Assembly: GCF_017352095.1 (NCBI RefSeq)
Contig: NZ_CP071463.1
Span: 3,410,001-3,474,000 of the forward strand
Length of the DNA stretch: 64,000 bases
From: Natrinema longum
Lineage (GTDB): Archaea; Halobacteriota; Halobacteria; Halobacteriales; Natrialbaceae
Reading direction: 5' to 3'
The position numbers and the translations under genes were made by a program. Shown one piece after another: positions 8,300 to 16,695 of this stretch. The first letter of the stretch is position 1; every line of letters begins with the position of its first letter. The notes beneath the pieces are model-generated. The model was not told where the DNA came from. It did no database searches and worked only from the letters and a program-made list of their open reading frames with translations.

Positions 8300-9273
8300 C
8301 GGAACCTCGAGTCGTCGCCCGGTTGTGATCGCGAGTTCGAAACGGTGTCGTCCCACCGTCCCTGTCGGGAGGGGTCTGCACGGTGCCGCCGCTGCCTACT
8401 GTGTCTGGAGATCATTGGTTACTCTCTGCGACTCGGCCTGTTATCGTCGTCTCGACAACAACCGAGTGCGACCTGCTGTAGGTGGGCGAGAAGCTGATAA
8501 ATACTTTCCCATTGAATATATGTTTATTTGATATATGGTCGTGGTTCGGGGATCGACACTGCCCGGTTGGTCGCCGTATCGATCCCGTCGGAGTGCCCCG
8601 TCGACCCTGTCGCCGGTGGAAAAACTGTCCTCCCGAACGTGGCTCCCACCCGGCGTTCCGGGAGGCCCTCATTTGGCGTTCCAGGAATACCTTCGCGCTC
8701 GCAGACGGAGTCGTCAGGAGTTCCGTGGAGTCCCGCTTGCAAACGCCGCGTTCCACTCGTCGATCAGGTTCTCGAGTCGCCCCGCCCGCCGATGGGAGAA
8801 GGTTCGCGGGGCACGATCGATCGCCCGTCGGGAATCCGTGTGATCGCTCGAGGGGGGCGGCGGCGTTCGTGTCGTCGTTCGGTCGACCGTCGGTTCGGTA
8901 TCGGACTGAGAGGGGTGTTGGGCGTTCATATCGGCACGTGTCGGGTTCGTCGAAAGCGGTGCTCGTCAACGGAGTCGGGCTGCTCCCTGGCCGTCCGGCA
9001 GCTGTATCGCGCTCCTATTCGGACCTCGGGGATAAACGTTCAGGGCGACTCTCACCGCTAGAAATCAGCACCGGGAATACGGGGAGCAGAATCCGGTAAA
9101 ACGGCCCGTTTCGTCGGAGTCGGCGTCAGGGTCGACGGGCACCGGCTCGATCGGGAATCCGTTCGGCTGGGCCCCACGATGACACGGGTTCGACGACCGA
9201 CCACGGTTTCGCCGTGACCGCGGTCGAGCCGAGACCGTTCGAGAGAGCCACGAGTACGCCGTCGGACCGCCCG
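8300..9273. other. Long intergenic region with only weak ORF candidates
   Basis: Nearly 1 kb without a supported gene. An AT-rich patch at about 8495-8537 (ttgaatatatgtttatttgat) may be a promoter. The least bad minus-strand candidate is 8714-8929 (71 codons, starting MNAQHPSQSD and ending IDEWNAAFASGTPRNS), mildly acidic at its end but otherwise unconvincing. A second patch at about 9065-9170 on the minus strand reads FPIEPVPVDPDADSDETGRF then a stop, haloarchaea-like in composition but without a credible start. Both could be decayed genes. The rest shows nothing recognisable. Confidence 0.4.
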
Positions 9274-10320
9274 CTACTGGTGAAGGGGCTGTTCCGACAT
9301 CGTGGAGCGAAGTTCGTCGAGCCTCGACCGCGAAACGCCGTCCTCGAACTGCTGGAGGAGGGCGTACACCTCGGCGCGGGAGACCTTGACATCGCCCTCG
9401 CGGACGACGTCCTCGGGGCGCTCGCGGAGTTCGCGGAGCGTCCCGACCGCCAGCAGGTAGGGAATCGCCCACGCCGAGAGCCGGTTGCCGTGGCGTTCGG
9501 GCACGACCTCGAGGTAGCGCTGGGCATCGTCGAGGTATCGCTCGGCGCGGCCCGTCACTCGCTTGATGACGTTCGTGACGCCACCGTGGTGGGCTTCGTC
9601 GGTGACCGACTCGGCGTCGACGTCTTCCGCAGCGAGCCACTCGGCGGGGAGGTAGACGTTGTTCTCCTCGTGGTAATCGTCTTCGACGTCTTTCGCGATG
9701 TTGACCAGTTGCAAGAGCAGGGCAAACGAGCGGGCGTTCTCCCGCATCTCGTCGGCTCGGTCCTGGGAGGTGCCACGGGCGACCAGTCCGGTGATCAGCG
9801 TCCCGACGGTGCCGGCGGCGTACCAGCAGTACTCCTCGAGTTCTTCGATCGTCTGGAGCCGGAGCCCGCCCTCGGTGGCGTACCGATCGGTAAACATCGC
9901 CATTCCGTCGACGAGTTCGCGGACCGGTCCGCGCATGATCTCGCGGGGCTCCTCGTCGAACGATTCGAACGTTCGTAGGACCCGCGGTGTTTCGGCGACG
10001 ACCTTCCAGTCTTCCGTTCGCTCGTCGGGAATCCACGGCTCGACGTCGTTCATAAACGCCGCGACCGATCCCGACGCGTCGGGATCGAGCAACCGGTCGT
10101 ACGCCGCGAGCAGTTCGGTCTGTGTCTCCGGGGGAATATGCCCCGCATCCTCGATCGTATCAGCAATCCGACAGAGGAGGTAGCCGACACAGATGTGTCT
10201 GGCCATCGGCTCCTCGAGCCGATCGATCGTGATCGAAAAAGTCCGCGAAACGCCGTGAACCGCGTCGTAACACCACTCGAGATCGGCGTCAGTGGGGGGT
10301 TCGGGCTGGCCCGTGGTCAT
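9274..10320 (-). CDS. Squalene/phytoene synthase family protein (head-to-head prenyltransferase)
   Basis: Joins two prenyl diphosphates head to head: two farnesyl diphosphates to squalene, or two geranylgeranyl diphosphates to phytoene, at the membrane surface. The 348-residue protein has both Mg-diphosphate motifs, DTIED at 54-58 and DVEDD at 211-215, with the conserved SRTFSITI (25-32), YCWYAAGTVG (164-173) and LLLQLVNIAKD context. The pattern resembles farnesyl-diphosphate farnesyltransferase (squalene synthase) more than haloarchaeal CrtB, so squalene or menaquinone-side lipids are likely products, but product specificity is inference. Divergent from the SDR gene on its right. Confidence 0.85.
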   Translation of the reverse strand: MTTGQPEPPTDADLEWCYDAVHGVSRTFSITIDRLEEPMARHICVGYLLCRIADTIEDAGHIPPETQTELLAAYDRLLDPDASGSVAAFMNDVEPWIPDERTEDWKVVAETPRVLRTFESFDEEPREIMRGPVRELVDGMAMFTDRYATEGGLRLQTIEELEEYCWYAAGTVGTLITGLVARGTSQDRADEMRENARSFALLLQLVNIAKDVEDDYHEENNVYLPAEWLAAEDVDAESVTDEAHHGGVTNVIKRVTGRAERYLDDAQRYLEVVPERHGNRLSAWAIPYLLAVGTLRELRERPEDVVREGDVKVSRAEVYALLQQFEDGVSRSRLDELRSTMSEQPLHQ

Positions 10321-10484
10321 CTACTCGAGTTAGTTTGGTGACCATCCGGGAAAAACACCCCGGTCGCGGCGTGATCTTCCGACCGGTGGCTGACGCGACG
10401 TGGAACCTGGAGGATCGGCGTCGACGAGAGCGAACCCAGCGGAGCCAGCACAAGTCGTATGGGGGAGACCGGCGAAGCGATACC

Positions 10485-11126
10485 ATGACCCGGACCGTAC
10501 TCGTTGCCGGCGCTCACGGACAGGTCGGACAGCACGTGACGAAACGACTCGCCGAGCGTGACGACACCGCTCGAGCGATGATCCGAGAGGAATCCCAGGC
10601 CGAAGAGATGCGGGAGCTGGGCGGGGAGCCGGTCGTCGCGGACCTGACCGAAGCGGTCGATCACGCGGTCGAGGGTTGTGACGCGGTCGTCTTCGCGGCC
10701 GGCTCGGGCGGCGAGGACGTCTACGGCATCGATCGGGACGGTGCGATCAGCCTGATCGACGCCGCGATCGCGGCGGATGTCGACCGGTTCGTCATGCTCA
10801 GTTCGATGGGTGCCGACGACCCGGCGGCGGGACCCGAGCCGCTTCGGGACTACCTGATCGCCAAAGCCGAGGCCGACGAGTACCTTCGACACAGCGAGCT
10901 GGTCGCCACGATCGTCCGTCCGGGCGAGTTGACCACCGAGCCCGGCACCGGTGAGATTCGGGCCGGCACAGGGCTCGAGCTGGGATCAGGAGACATTCCC
11001 CGCGAAGACGTCGCGCGGACGCTCGTGGCCGCGATCGACTTCGAACCCGTCTTCGGCGAGACGTTCGAGATCCTGTCGGGCGACGACCCGATCGAGGACG
11101 CACTCGAGACCGTCGGCTCGAGCTGA
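10485..11126 (+). CDS. Atypical short-chain dehydrogenase / NAD(P)-binding protein
   Basis: A 213-residue Rossmann protein of the extended/atypical SDR group (NAD(P)H-binding, YwnB/SDR_a5-like). Residues 5-15 hold the glycine motif VAGAHGQVG; the canonical catalytic Tyr-x3-Lys is replaced by a DYLIAKAEAD segment near residue 125, as in atypical members. LSSMGADDP (about 105) and IVRPGELTTEPGTG (about 145) are family hallmarks. I selected ATG 10485 (MTRTVLVAG) because the upstream in-frame 50 codons are Arg-rich and lack similarity. Probably a cytoplasmic reductase or redox sensor; substrate unknown. Confidence 0.82.
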   Translation: MTRTVLVAGAHGQVGQHVTKRLAERDDTARAMIREESQAEEMRELGGEPVVADLTEAVDHAVEGCDAVVFAAGSGGEDVYGIDRDGAISLIDAAIAADVDRFVMLSSMGADDPAAGPEPLRDYLIAKAEADEYLRHSELVATIVRPGELTTEPGTGEIRAGTGLELGSGDIPREDVARTLVAAIDFEPVFGETFEILSGDDPIEDALETVGSS

Positions 11127-11306
11127 CCCCGTCGTTGACGGACTGCACAGACGATAGCAGCCTGCTCTGGCTATCATGGGCGCTCGGTGGCGAATATATT
11201 TTCATTATGTTTTCCATATTACATATTATCATCTGTAAGATACACACGAATGCCAGCGTATGTATGGAAAGAATAATACAGTATTTGTCCCTCTATGTAA
11301 GACGAA

Positions 11307-12959
11307 ATGCCAGCAGGTACAGATCAAACGCTTCGGCCGTTCTTGTGGCGGGCAAGCAAGCTGTATTCCGATACGGAAATCGTCTCCCGGAATCACGACG
11401 GGATGCAACGATACACGTACGGTGAGTACGAGGATCGAACGAGCCAACTCGCGAACGCGCTCGACGAGTACGGGATCGAGGAGGGTGACCGGGTCGGGAC
11501 CTTCTGTTGGAATCACTCCCGTCACTTCGAGACGTACTTCGCCGTGCCATCGATCGGGGCACAGCTCCATACGATCAACCCACTGCTCCCCGACGCACAC
11601 ATTCAGTTCATCGTCGACAACGCCGACGACGAACTGATCTTCGTCGACCAGTCGCTCGCACCGAAACTCGCGGGTGCCGTCGCCGACGCCGACGACGAGT
11701 TCGACGGCGTCGACTTCGTCGTCATGGGCAGCCAGCCGGCCGACGACCTCGAGGCGACGCCCTACGAGTCGTTCATCGAGGGCCACGAGACCGACTACGA
11801 CTGGCCCGACGTCGACGAGGAACAGCCCGCGGGGATGTGTTACACCTCGGGGACGACCGGCAACCCGAAAGGAGTCGAATACACCCAGCAGATGCTCTGG
11901 AGCCACACGATGGCCTCCCAGACGCCACAGGGGATCCCGATGGCCGACGACGACGTCGTCATGCCCGTGGTGCCGATGTTCCACGTCAACGCCTGGGGGA
12001 TGCCGTTTACGGCGACCGCCGGCGGGGCCAAACAGGTCTTCCCCGGCCCCTCTCCCGAGCCCGAAGACCTCGCGAACCTCATCGAAAACGAGGGCGTGAC
12101 GATCAGCGCGGGCGTCCCGACCGTCTGGCTGGGACTGATGGAGTACTGCTCGGAGAACGACGTCGACCTCTCGACGCTCGATACCGTCATCGTCGGCGGC
12201 TCGGCGGCACCGAAATCGATGATCGAGTGGTTCGACACCCAGGGCGTCGAGGTGCTTCACGCCTGGGGGATGACCGAGATGGCTCCGATCGGCTCGGTCT
12301 CGCACCTCAAGTCCGACCTGCAGAACGCGGACTACGACACGCAGGTCGAAAAGCGGGGCAAGCAAGGGCTGGTCGTTCCCGGTCTCGAGTTCAAGGTCAT
12401 CGACGACGACGGCGAGGAGATCGAGTGGAACGGACAGGAGTTCGGCGAACTGTGGATCCGCGGGCCGTGGGTGACGACGGAGTACTTCAAGCGCCCCGAG
12501 GCCAACGAGACGGACTTCGAGGACGGCTGGCTCAAGACCGGCGACGTCGTCACCGTCGACGAGGACGGCTACATCAAGATCGTCGACCGCGAGAAGGACG
12601 TGATCAAGTCCGGCGGCGAGTGGATCTCCTCGGTCGAACTCGAGAACGCGATCATGGCCCACGACGGCGTCGCCGAGGCGGCCGTCGTCGGCGTGCCCCA
12701 CGAGCGCTGGCAGGAGCGACCGGTCGCGTTCGTCGTTCCCGCCGAGGGTGCCGATCGGGACGCGCTCGTCGCCGAGATCAACGAGATGCTCGCCGACGAG
12801 TACCCCAAGTGGTGGCTCCCGGACGAGATCGAGTTCATCAAGGAAGTGCCCAAGACGGCGACGGGCAAGTTCTCGAAGAAGGACATCCGCGAGGAGTACG
12901 CCGACCAGTCCCTCGTCGAGGGGCAGGTTCCGGAAGACGCCGCGCCGGACGAGAACTGA
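11307..12959 (+). CDS. AMP-forming acyl-CoA synthetase (medium/long-chain fatty acid:CoA ligase)
   Basis: Activates a carboxylic acid to acyl-adenylate and then to acyl-CoA, feeding beta-oxidation. The 550-residue ANL enzyme contains the P-loop-like core YTSGTTGNPKGV (179-190), a WGMTEM adenine-binding motif, the hinge region GWLKTGDVV with VDREKDVIKSGGEWIS after it, and the C-terminal catalytic Lys in TATGKFSKK (Lys521). The SGGEWIS form is typical of AlkK-like medium/long-chain ligases. It is followed, 172 bases downstream on the same strand, by an acyl-CoA dehydrogenase, consistent with a fatty-acid degradation pair. An AT-rich promoter (about 11190-11290) precedes it. Chain length is inference. 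Confidence 0.88.
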   Translation: MPAGTDQTLRPFLWRASKLYSDTEIVSRNHDGMQRYTYGEYEDRTSQLANALDEYGIEEGDRVGTFCWNHSRHFETYFAVPSIGAQLHTINPLLPDAHIQFIVDNADDELIFVDQSLAPKLAGAVADADDEFDGVDFVVMGSQPADDLEATPYESFIEGHETDYDWPDVDEEQPAGMCYTSGTTGNPKGVEYTQQMLWSHTMASQTPQGIPMADDDVVMPVVPMFHVNAWGMPFTATAGGAKQVFPGPSPEPEDLANLIENEGVTISAGVPTVWLGLMEYCSENDVDLSTLDTVIVGGSAAPKSMIEWFDTQGVEVLHAWGMTEMAPIGSVSHLKSDLQNADYDTQVEKRGKQGLVVPGLEFKVIDDDGEEIEWNGQEFGELWIRGPWVTTEYFKRPEANETDFEDGWLKTGDVVTVDEDGYIKIVDREKDVIKSGGEWISSVELENAIMAHDGVAEAAVVGVPHERWQERPVAFVVPAEGADRDALVAEINEMLADEYPKWWLPDEIEFIKEVPKTATGKFSKKDIREEYADQSLVEGQVPEDAAPDEN

Positions 12960-13131
12960 GGCGAGCGGCTGCCGATTTTTCGTGGCTCCGCGTTCGTACC
13001 GGGTTCGAGTGCGGTTCGCCGTCGACTACCGCCGGTCGAGACACTACTGCACGACGTGTCCTATCGTGGTACTGAGAGACACGATAGAGCAAAGAGAGAA
13101 CAGTAAAGGATCACGATTCCTAATTTCGGGT

Positions 13132-14277
13132 ATGGACTTTGCACTCTCGGCCGAGCAGCAACAGATTCGAGACATGGTGTCGGAGTTCGTCGACGAGGAG
13201 GTCGTCCCCGTCGCCGAGGAGATCGACCACGACGACGAGTTCCCCGCCGACCTCGTGAGCGAGATGGCCGAACTGGGGCTGATGGGGATGCCCTTCCCGG
13301 AGGAGTACGGCGGTGCCGGGCTGGACTATCACTCGTATGCGATCGGCCTCGAGGAGATCGCCCGCGGCTCGGGCGGGCTGGGGACGATCGTCGCCGCTCA
13401 CACCTCGCTGGCGGGGAACATGCTCTACGAGTTCGGCGACGAGTCCCAGAAAGAGGAGTTCCTGACGCCCGTCGCCGCGGGGGAGGACATCGGTGCGTTC
13501 GCGCTCTCGGAGGCCGGTGCGGGCAGCGACGTGCCGGCGATGGAGACCACCGCCGAGAAAGACGGCGACGAGTACGTCATCAACGGCGGGAAGCTCTGGA
13601 TCTCGAACGGCTCCGTGGCGGACACGGTCACGCTCTTTGCGAAGACGGACCCGGATGCGGGTAACAAGGGTATCTCCTCCTTTATCGTCCGCCCCGAGGA
13701 GGACGACGGCTTCATCGTCGAAGGCACCGAGGACAAACTCGGCGACAAGGGCTGTCCGACCGCCGAACTCCGATTCGACGACCTTCGGATCCCGGAATCG
13801 CGCCGGCTCGGTGAGGAAGGTGACGGCTTCGTCCACGCGCTGAAGACGCTCAACGGCGGTCGGATCACGATCGCCGCCCGCGGTGTCGGTATCGCCCGCG
13901 CGGCCTTCGAGGAGGCCCGCGACTACGCCGGCGAGCGCGAGCAGTTCGGCCAGCCCATCGGCGAGTTCCAGTCGATCAAGCACAAGCTCGCGGACATGGA
14001 CACCAAGATCCAGGCCGCGAAGATGCTCATGCACAAGGCCGCGGACAAGAAGATCCGCGGCGAGGACTACATCAAGGACGCCTCGCAGGCGAAGCTCTAC
14101 GCCTCGGAAGTCAGCCGCGAGGTCGCCAACGAGGGCATCCAGATCCACGGCGGCTACGGCTACACCAAGGACTTCGCCGCCCAGCGGTTCTACCGCGACG
14201 CCAAACTCAACGAGATCTACGAGGGAACCAGCGAGGTGCTGCGCAACACGATCGGCGATCAGTTGCTCGAGGAGTAG
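13132..14277 (+). CDS. Acyl-CoA dehydrogenase (FAD-dependent)
   Basis: Catalyses the first oxidation step of beta-oxidation, passing electrons to ETF. At 381 residues it matches the family's typical length. Visible signatures are FALSEAGAGSDVPAM (around 122-136), WISNG, the IQIHGGYGYTKDF signature near residue 340, and the catalytic glutamate in IYEGTSEVLRN (Glu364). The start ATG 13132 (MDFALSAEQQQIRD) is the canonical ACAD beginning; a longer in-frame extension back to 12748 is an artefact overlapping the ligase gene. A TATA-like patch (cctaatttc) lies about 15 bases upstream, so the transcript is likely almost leaderless. Confidence 0.93.
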   Translation: MDFALSAEQQQIRDMVSEFVDEEVVPVAEEIDHDDEFPADLVSEMAELGLMGMPFPEEYGGAGLDYHSYAIGLEEIARGSGGLGTIVAAHTSLAGNMLYEFGDESQKEEFLTPVAAGEDIGAFALSEAGAGSDVPAMETTAEKDGDEYVINGGKLWISNGSVADTVTLFAKTDPDAGNKGISSFIVRPEEDDGFIVEGTEDKLGDKGCPTAELRFDDLRIPESRRLGEEGDGFVHALKTLNGGRITIAARGVGIARAAFEEARDYAGEREQFGQPIGEFQSIKHKLADMDTKIQAAKMLMHKAADKKIRGEDYIKDASQAKLYASEVSREVANEGIQIHGGYGYTKDFAAQRFYRDAKLNEIYEGTSEVLRNTIGDQLLEE

Positions 14278-14400
14278 CCGTTCGAGCCGGCGCTTGAGTA
14301 GTAGCCGCTCGCGGACCGGCCGCCGAAGCGCTTCGCTGGCCGAATTTTTCCACGATTTTCGTTCCAGAACACTTACAACAAGTCGGGATACAGTCGACGT

Positions 14401-14562
14401 ATGGATCGAACGGAGCTGTTCCTCGCGATCATCGCATATACGCTGATCGTGCGGACGTTCGGCAGGGAAGCCGAGGGCGCGATGATCCCGTTGTTCGTAT
14501 TGCTGTTCGCGCTCCCGATCTACGTCGTCGTGCACCTATTCAGGAATCCGTCTCTCGACTGA
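14401..14562 (+). CDS. 53-residue two-helix membrane protein
   Basis: ATG at 14401 opens a short frame ending TGA at 14562: a first hydrophobic helix (ELFLAIIAYTLIV, about 5-17), a charged loop (RTFGREAEGA), a second helix (MIPLFVLLFALPIYVVVHLF, about 28-47) and a short polar tail. The composition is that of a real small membrane protein. A TATA-like cacttacaac lies about 30 bases upstream, independent of the acyl-CoA dehydrogenase. No function can be assigned. Confidence 0.6.
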   Translation: MDRTELFLAIIAYTLIVRTFGREAEGAMIPLFVLLFALPIYVVVHLFRNPSLD

Positions 14563-14585
14563 CCGCAGCCGCCACCACGGTGTCG

Positions 14586-14870
14586 TCACTCGCCCTCCAG
14601 ACACTCCCGAACCCACTCGTAGTGCTCTCGAACTCGCTGCTCCCCGCCGTCGGTCAGCGCGTACACGTCGTGGAGTCCCTCGGTTCGTTTCGCGACGAAG
14701 CCGGCATCGACGAGCGCCGACAGCGAGCCGTAGAACGACTTCGGCTCGAGCCGGTCGTCGTAGTGGGATTCGAGGCGGGATTTGAGCTGTTGGCCGCGCA
14801 GTTCGTCGTCCGCCGCCACGAGCAGGAGACAGATGTCTCGGCGGCGGCCGCTCCGGAGCCACTTGGTCAT
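14586..14870 (-). CDS. PadR-like winged-helix transcriptional regulator
   Basis: A 94-residue DNA-binding protein: three-helix winged-helix core (RRDICLLLVAADDELRGQQL, then YGSLSALVDAGFVAKR, then a wing with YALTDGGEQRVREHYEW). The PadR-type ending is recognisable. I use ATG 14870 (MTKWLRSG), which leaves 46 bases after the stop of the upstream metalloprotease gene. An alternative ATG at 14972 would add 34 low-complexity residues and overlap that gene. Its position downstream of the DUF3267 protease suggests co-transcription. Target genes unknown. Confidence 0.7.
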   Translation of the reverse strand: MTKWLRSGRRRDICLLLVAADDELRGQQLKSRLESHYDDRLEPKSFYGSLSALVDAGFVAKRTEGLHDVYALTDGGEQRVREHYEWVRECLEGE

Positions 14871-14916
14871 GGCACGGTCGTCGACGCCGAGGCGCTCGAG
14901 CGTTACGGTTTCCGTC

Positions 14917-15873
14917 CTACTCGCCCTGGAGTCGTCGCCGGACGGCCCCGACGACTGTCCACGCGAGTCCACCGAGGACGGCCGTGCCGATCAGGGTGCG
15001 GTCACCGATCTCGAGGACGGCGGTGCCGCCGGGCTGGCGGTCGTGACGGAAGAGCAGCCAGCCTCGATCCGGATCGCCGAGAACGACGTCGCCGGAGCCG
15101 AACGCAAGCGAGAGGAACACGACCAGGAGGGCGTAGGCTGTGACTGTGACGAGGGTTCCGACGGTGCCGGTCAGGAACCGCGACAGGAGCCTCGTTCCCG
15201 GCAGGCGGCTCACGGACCGCTCGTCCGGACCGTAGATCCCGAATCCGCGAACGCCGCCGGGCGGGTCGCCCACGCGAACGTCGGCGGGATACTGACAGAG
15301 GACGGCGGCCATCCAGAGATCGCCGATCGAGCCGGCCGCGTTCGCCGCCAGCGGCACGATCAACAGGGGAGAGGGGACGACGGTCATCGCGGCGAGCCCG
15401 ACGACAGTGATCCCCACGAACGGGGCAAGCAGGGCAACGAGCAGCTGATTGCGGGTGTAGCTCGCCCCGCTGGTTTCGGCGTAGGCGTAGGGCAACACGA
15501 AGTAGGAGACGCCGATGCCGTACCGTGGACTGTCGCCGTACCTGCGCATGAAGACGCCGTGGAGCAGTTCGTGGGGGACGACCACGCAAACGAGCAGGCC
15601 AAGCGAGACGGCCAACCAGCCCGCGATCGTCGGCGGCGACGACGGCGCGATCACGATCGGCTCGAGCGAGGTGCCACGCATCCAGGCGAGGAGGTGTCCG
15701 AAGGCGTACGCAAAGCCGAAGAATCCCACGCCGGAGACGACCAGCCACTGGAGCGCGACCGCTCGAGTGAGTCGAAACGCGGCGAGTGGGCGGCGGACCG
15801 CGGCGGGTTCCGAACGGCTCACGGGACGGTCGTCGAAGGGGATCGAAAAATCGGTGTCGATGTCGGCCGCCAC
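14917..15873 (-). CDS. DUF3267 family zinc metalloprotease-like membrane protein
   Basis: A 318-residue integral membrane protein with about five or six hydrophobic helices. It has the zinc-protease motif HELLHG at residues 101-106, inside the helix VCVVVPHELLHGVF. DUF3267 proteins resemble site-2 intramembrane proteases; a second metal ligand region is plausible in SIGDLWMA (Asp around 193). Substrate unknown. The start ATG 15873 (MAADIDTD) gives a short acidic cytoplasmic N-terminus. It is divergent from the small plus-strand gene beginning 57 bases away. Confidence 0.8.
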   Translation of the reverse strand: MAADIDTDFSIPFDDRPVSRSEPAAVRRPLAAFRLTRAVALQWLVVSGVGFFGFAYAFGHLLAWMRGTSLEPIVIAPSSPPTIAGWLAVSLGLLVCVVVPHELLHGVFMRRYGDSPRYGIGVSYFVLPYAYAETSGASYTRNQLLVALLAPFVGITVVGLAAMTVVPSPLLIVPLAANAAGSIGDLWMAAVLCQYPADVRVGDPPGGVRGFGIYGPDERSVSRLPGTRLLSRFLTGTVGTLVTVTAYALLVVFLSLAFGSGDVVLGDPDRGWLLFRHDRQPGGTAVLEIGDRTLIGTAVLGGLAWTVVGAVRRRLQGE

Positions 15874-15929
15874 CGGAGAGCGCGACCGGAACCGACAGGT
15901 TCCCGGTCGTTGCGTCCCGAGTACCGGCC

Positions 15930-16211
15930 ATGACCGACGACCGGACGGCCGACGCCAACGGCATCACGGCCACCTACGACGAAACGGAGACGGAACGGGT
16001 CCTCGCGTTCGACGGCAACGGAGGGCGGACAGCCGCGATCGCACAGAATCACGAGGGGTACGCGATGTTGAAAGTGCGGCCGACTGCGGACGGGGACGAA
16101 CTCGAGCGCTACTACGGGTTCGACATGGCGCTCGATCACGCCGGGGAGCTGCTCGGCGTGTCGCCCCACGAACTGCCGATTCCGGATGCGGCCGCGGATA
16201 TGGGGATGTGA
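15930..16211 (+). CDS. Conserved haloarchaeal small protein of unknown function
   Basis: A 93-residue acidic soluble protein starting MTDDRTADANG. The pattern (TATYDETETERVLAF...GGRTAAIAQNHEGYAMLKV, then a YYGFDMALDHA segment) is familiar from haloarchaea-only families without experimental data. Predicted alpha/beta; no catalytic motif stands out. The longer frame beginning at 15786 overlaps the divergent metalloprotease gene and is rejected as the start. Confidence 0.7.
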   Translation: MTDDRTADANGITATYDETETERVLAFDGNGGRTAAIAQNHEGYAMLKVRPTADGDELERYYGFDMALDHAGELLGVSPHELPIPDAAADMGM

Positions 16212-16235
16212 GCCGCCGTCGCCGCCCGGGGGCGA

Positions 16236-16547
16236 TCAGACGACGAACGCGGCGACGATCAACAGGCCGAAGTACAGCGACACGAGGGTAGCGAGGGCAT
16301 ACAGTCGAACGCGGCGATACGCCGCCTGCTCCGTCCGGGCGGCCCGCTCGGCAGCCGCACGCTCACGGTCCGAGAGCCGCTCGGAGTGCTCGAGGCCGCG
16401 GTGAAGCGACTCGTATCGCGCCCGGCGAAACGGGCGGTCGCAGTACGGACACCGAACGGGGGGGTGACCGCCGCGAGCATCGCTCTCGAATCGCTCTTCG
16501 GGGACGCTCTCGACCGCAGGTGCGTGGCCGCGCGGGTCGCCGGACAC
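16236..16547 (-). CDS. C2H2 zinc-finger protein with C-terminal membrane anchor
   Basis: A 103-residue protein: disordered N-terminus, one C2H2-type finger (C33, C36, H49, H54: CPYCDRPF...LHRGLEH), a helical Arg/Glu/Ala stretch (SDRERAAAERAARTEQ), and a single C-terminal transmembrane helix (about 82-102). Tail-anchored zinc-finger proteins of this layout recur in haloarchaea. It converges tail to tail with the gene ending at 16211. Function unknown. Confidence 0.7.
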   Translation of the reverse strand: MSGDPRGHAPAVESVPEERFESDARGGHPPVRCPYCDRPFRRARYESLHRGLEHSERLSDRERAAAERAARTEQAAYRRVRLYALATLVSLYFGLLIVAAFVV

Positions 16548-16695
16548 GGTGGGAGCTACGACGACCGGCTGGATCGTTCTTTGGGCTGCGCTCGAGAGCG
16601 GTCCTGCCGACCGCTACACCCCGGTCGATCCCCAGCGGTGGGAAAAAGCGGGAGCCCTAAATACGCGGAGTCAAACGGTGTAGACGAGAATAGCC

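Noticed and set aside
8714-8929. Minus-strand 71-codon ORF
   Set aside because: Pro/Thr/Arg-rich start, no promoter or family; kept only as a mention in the intergenic entry.
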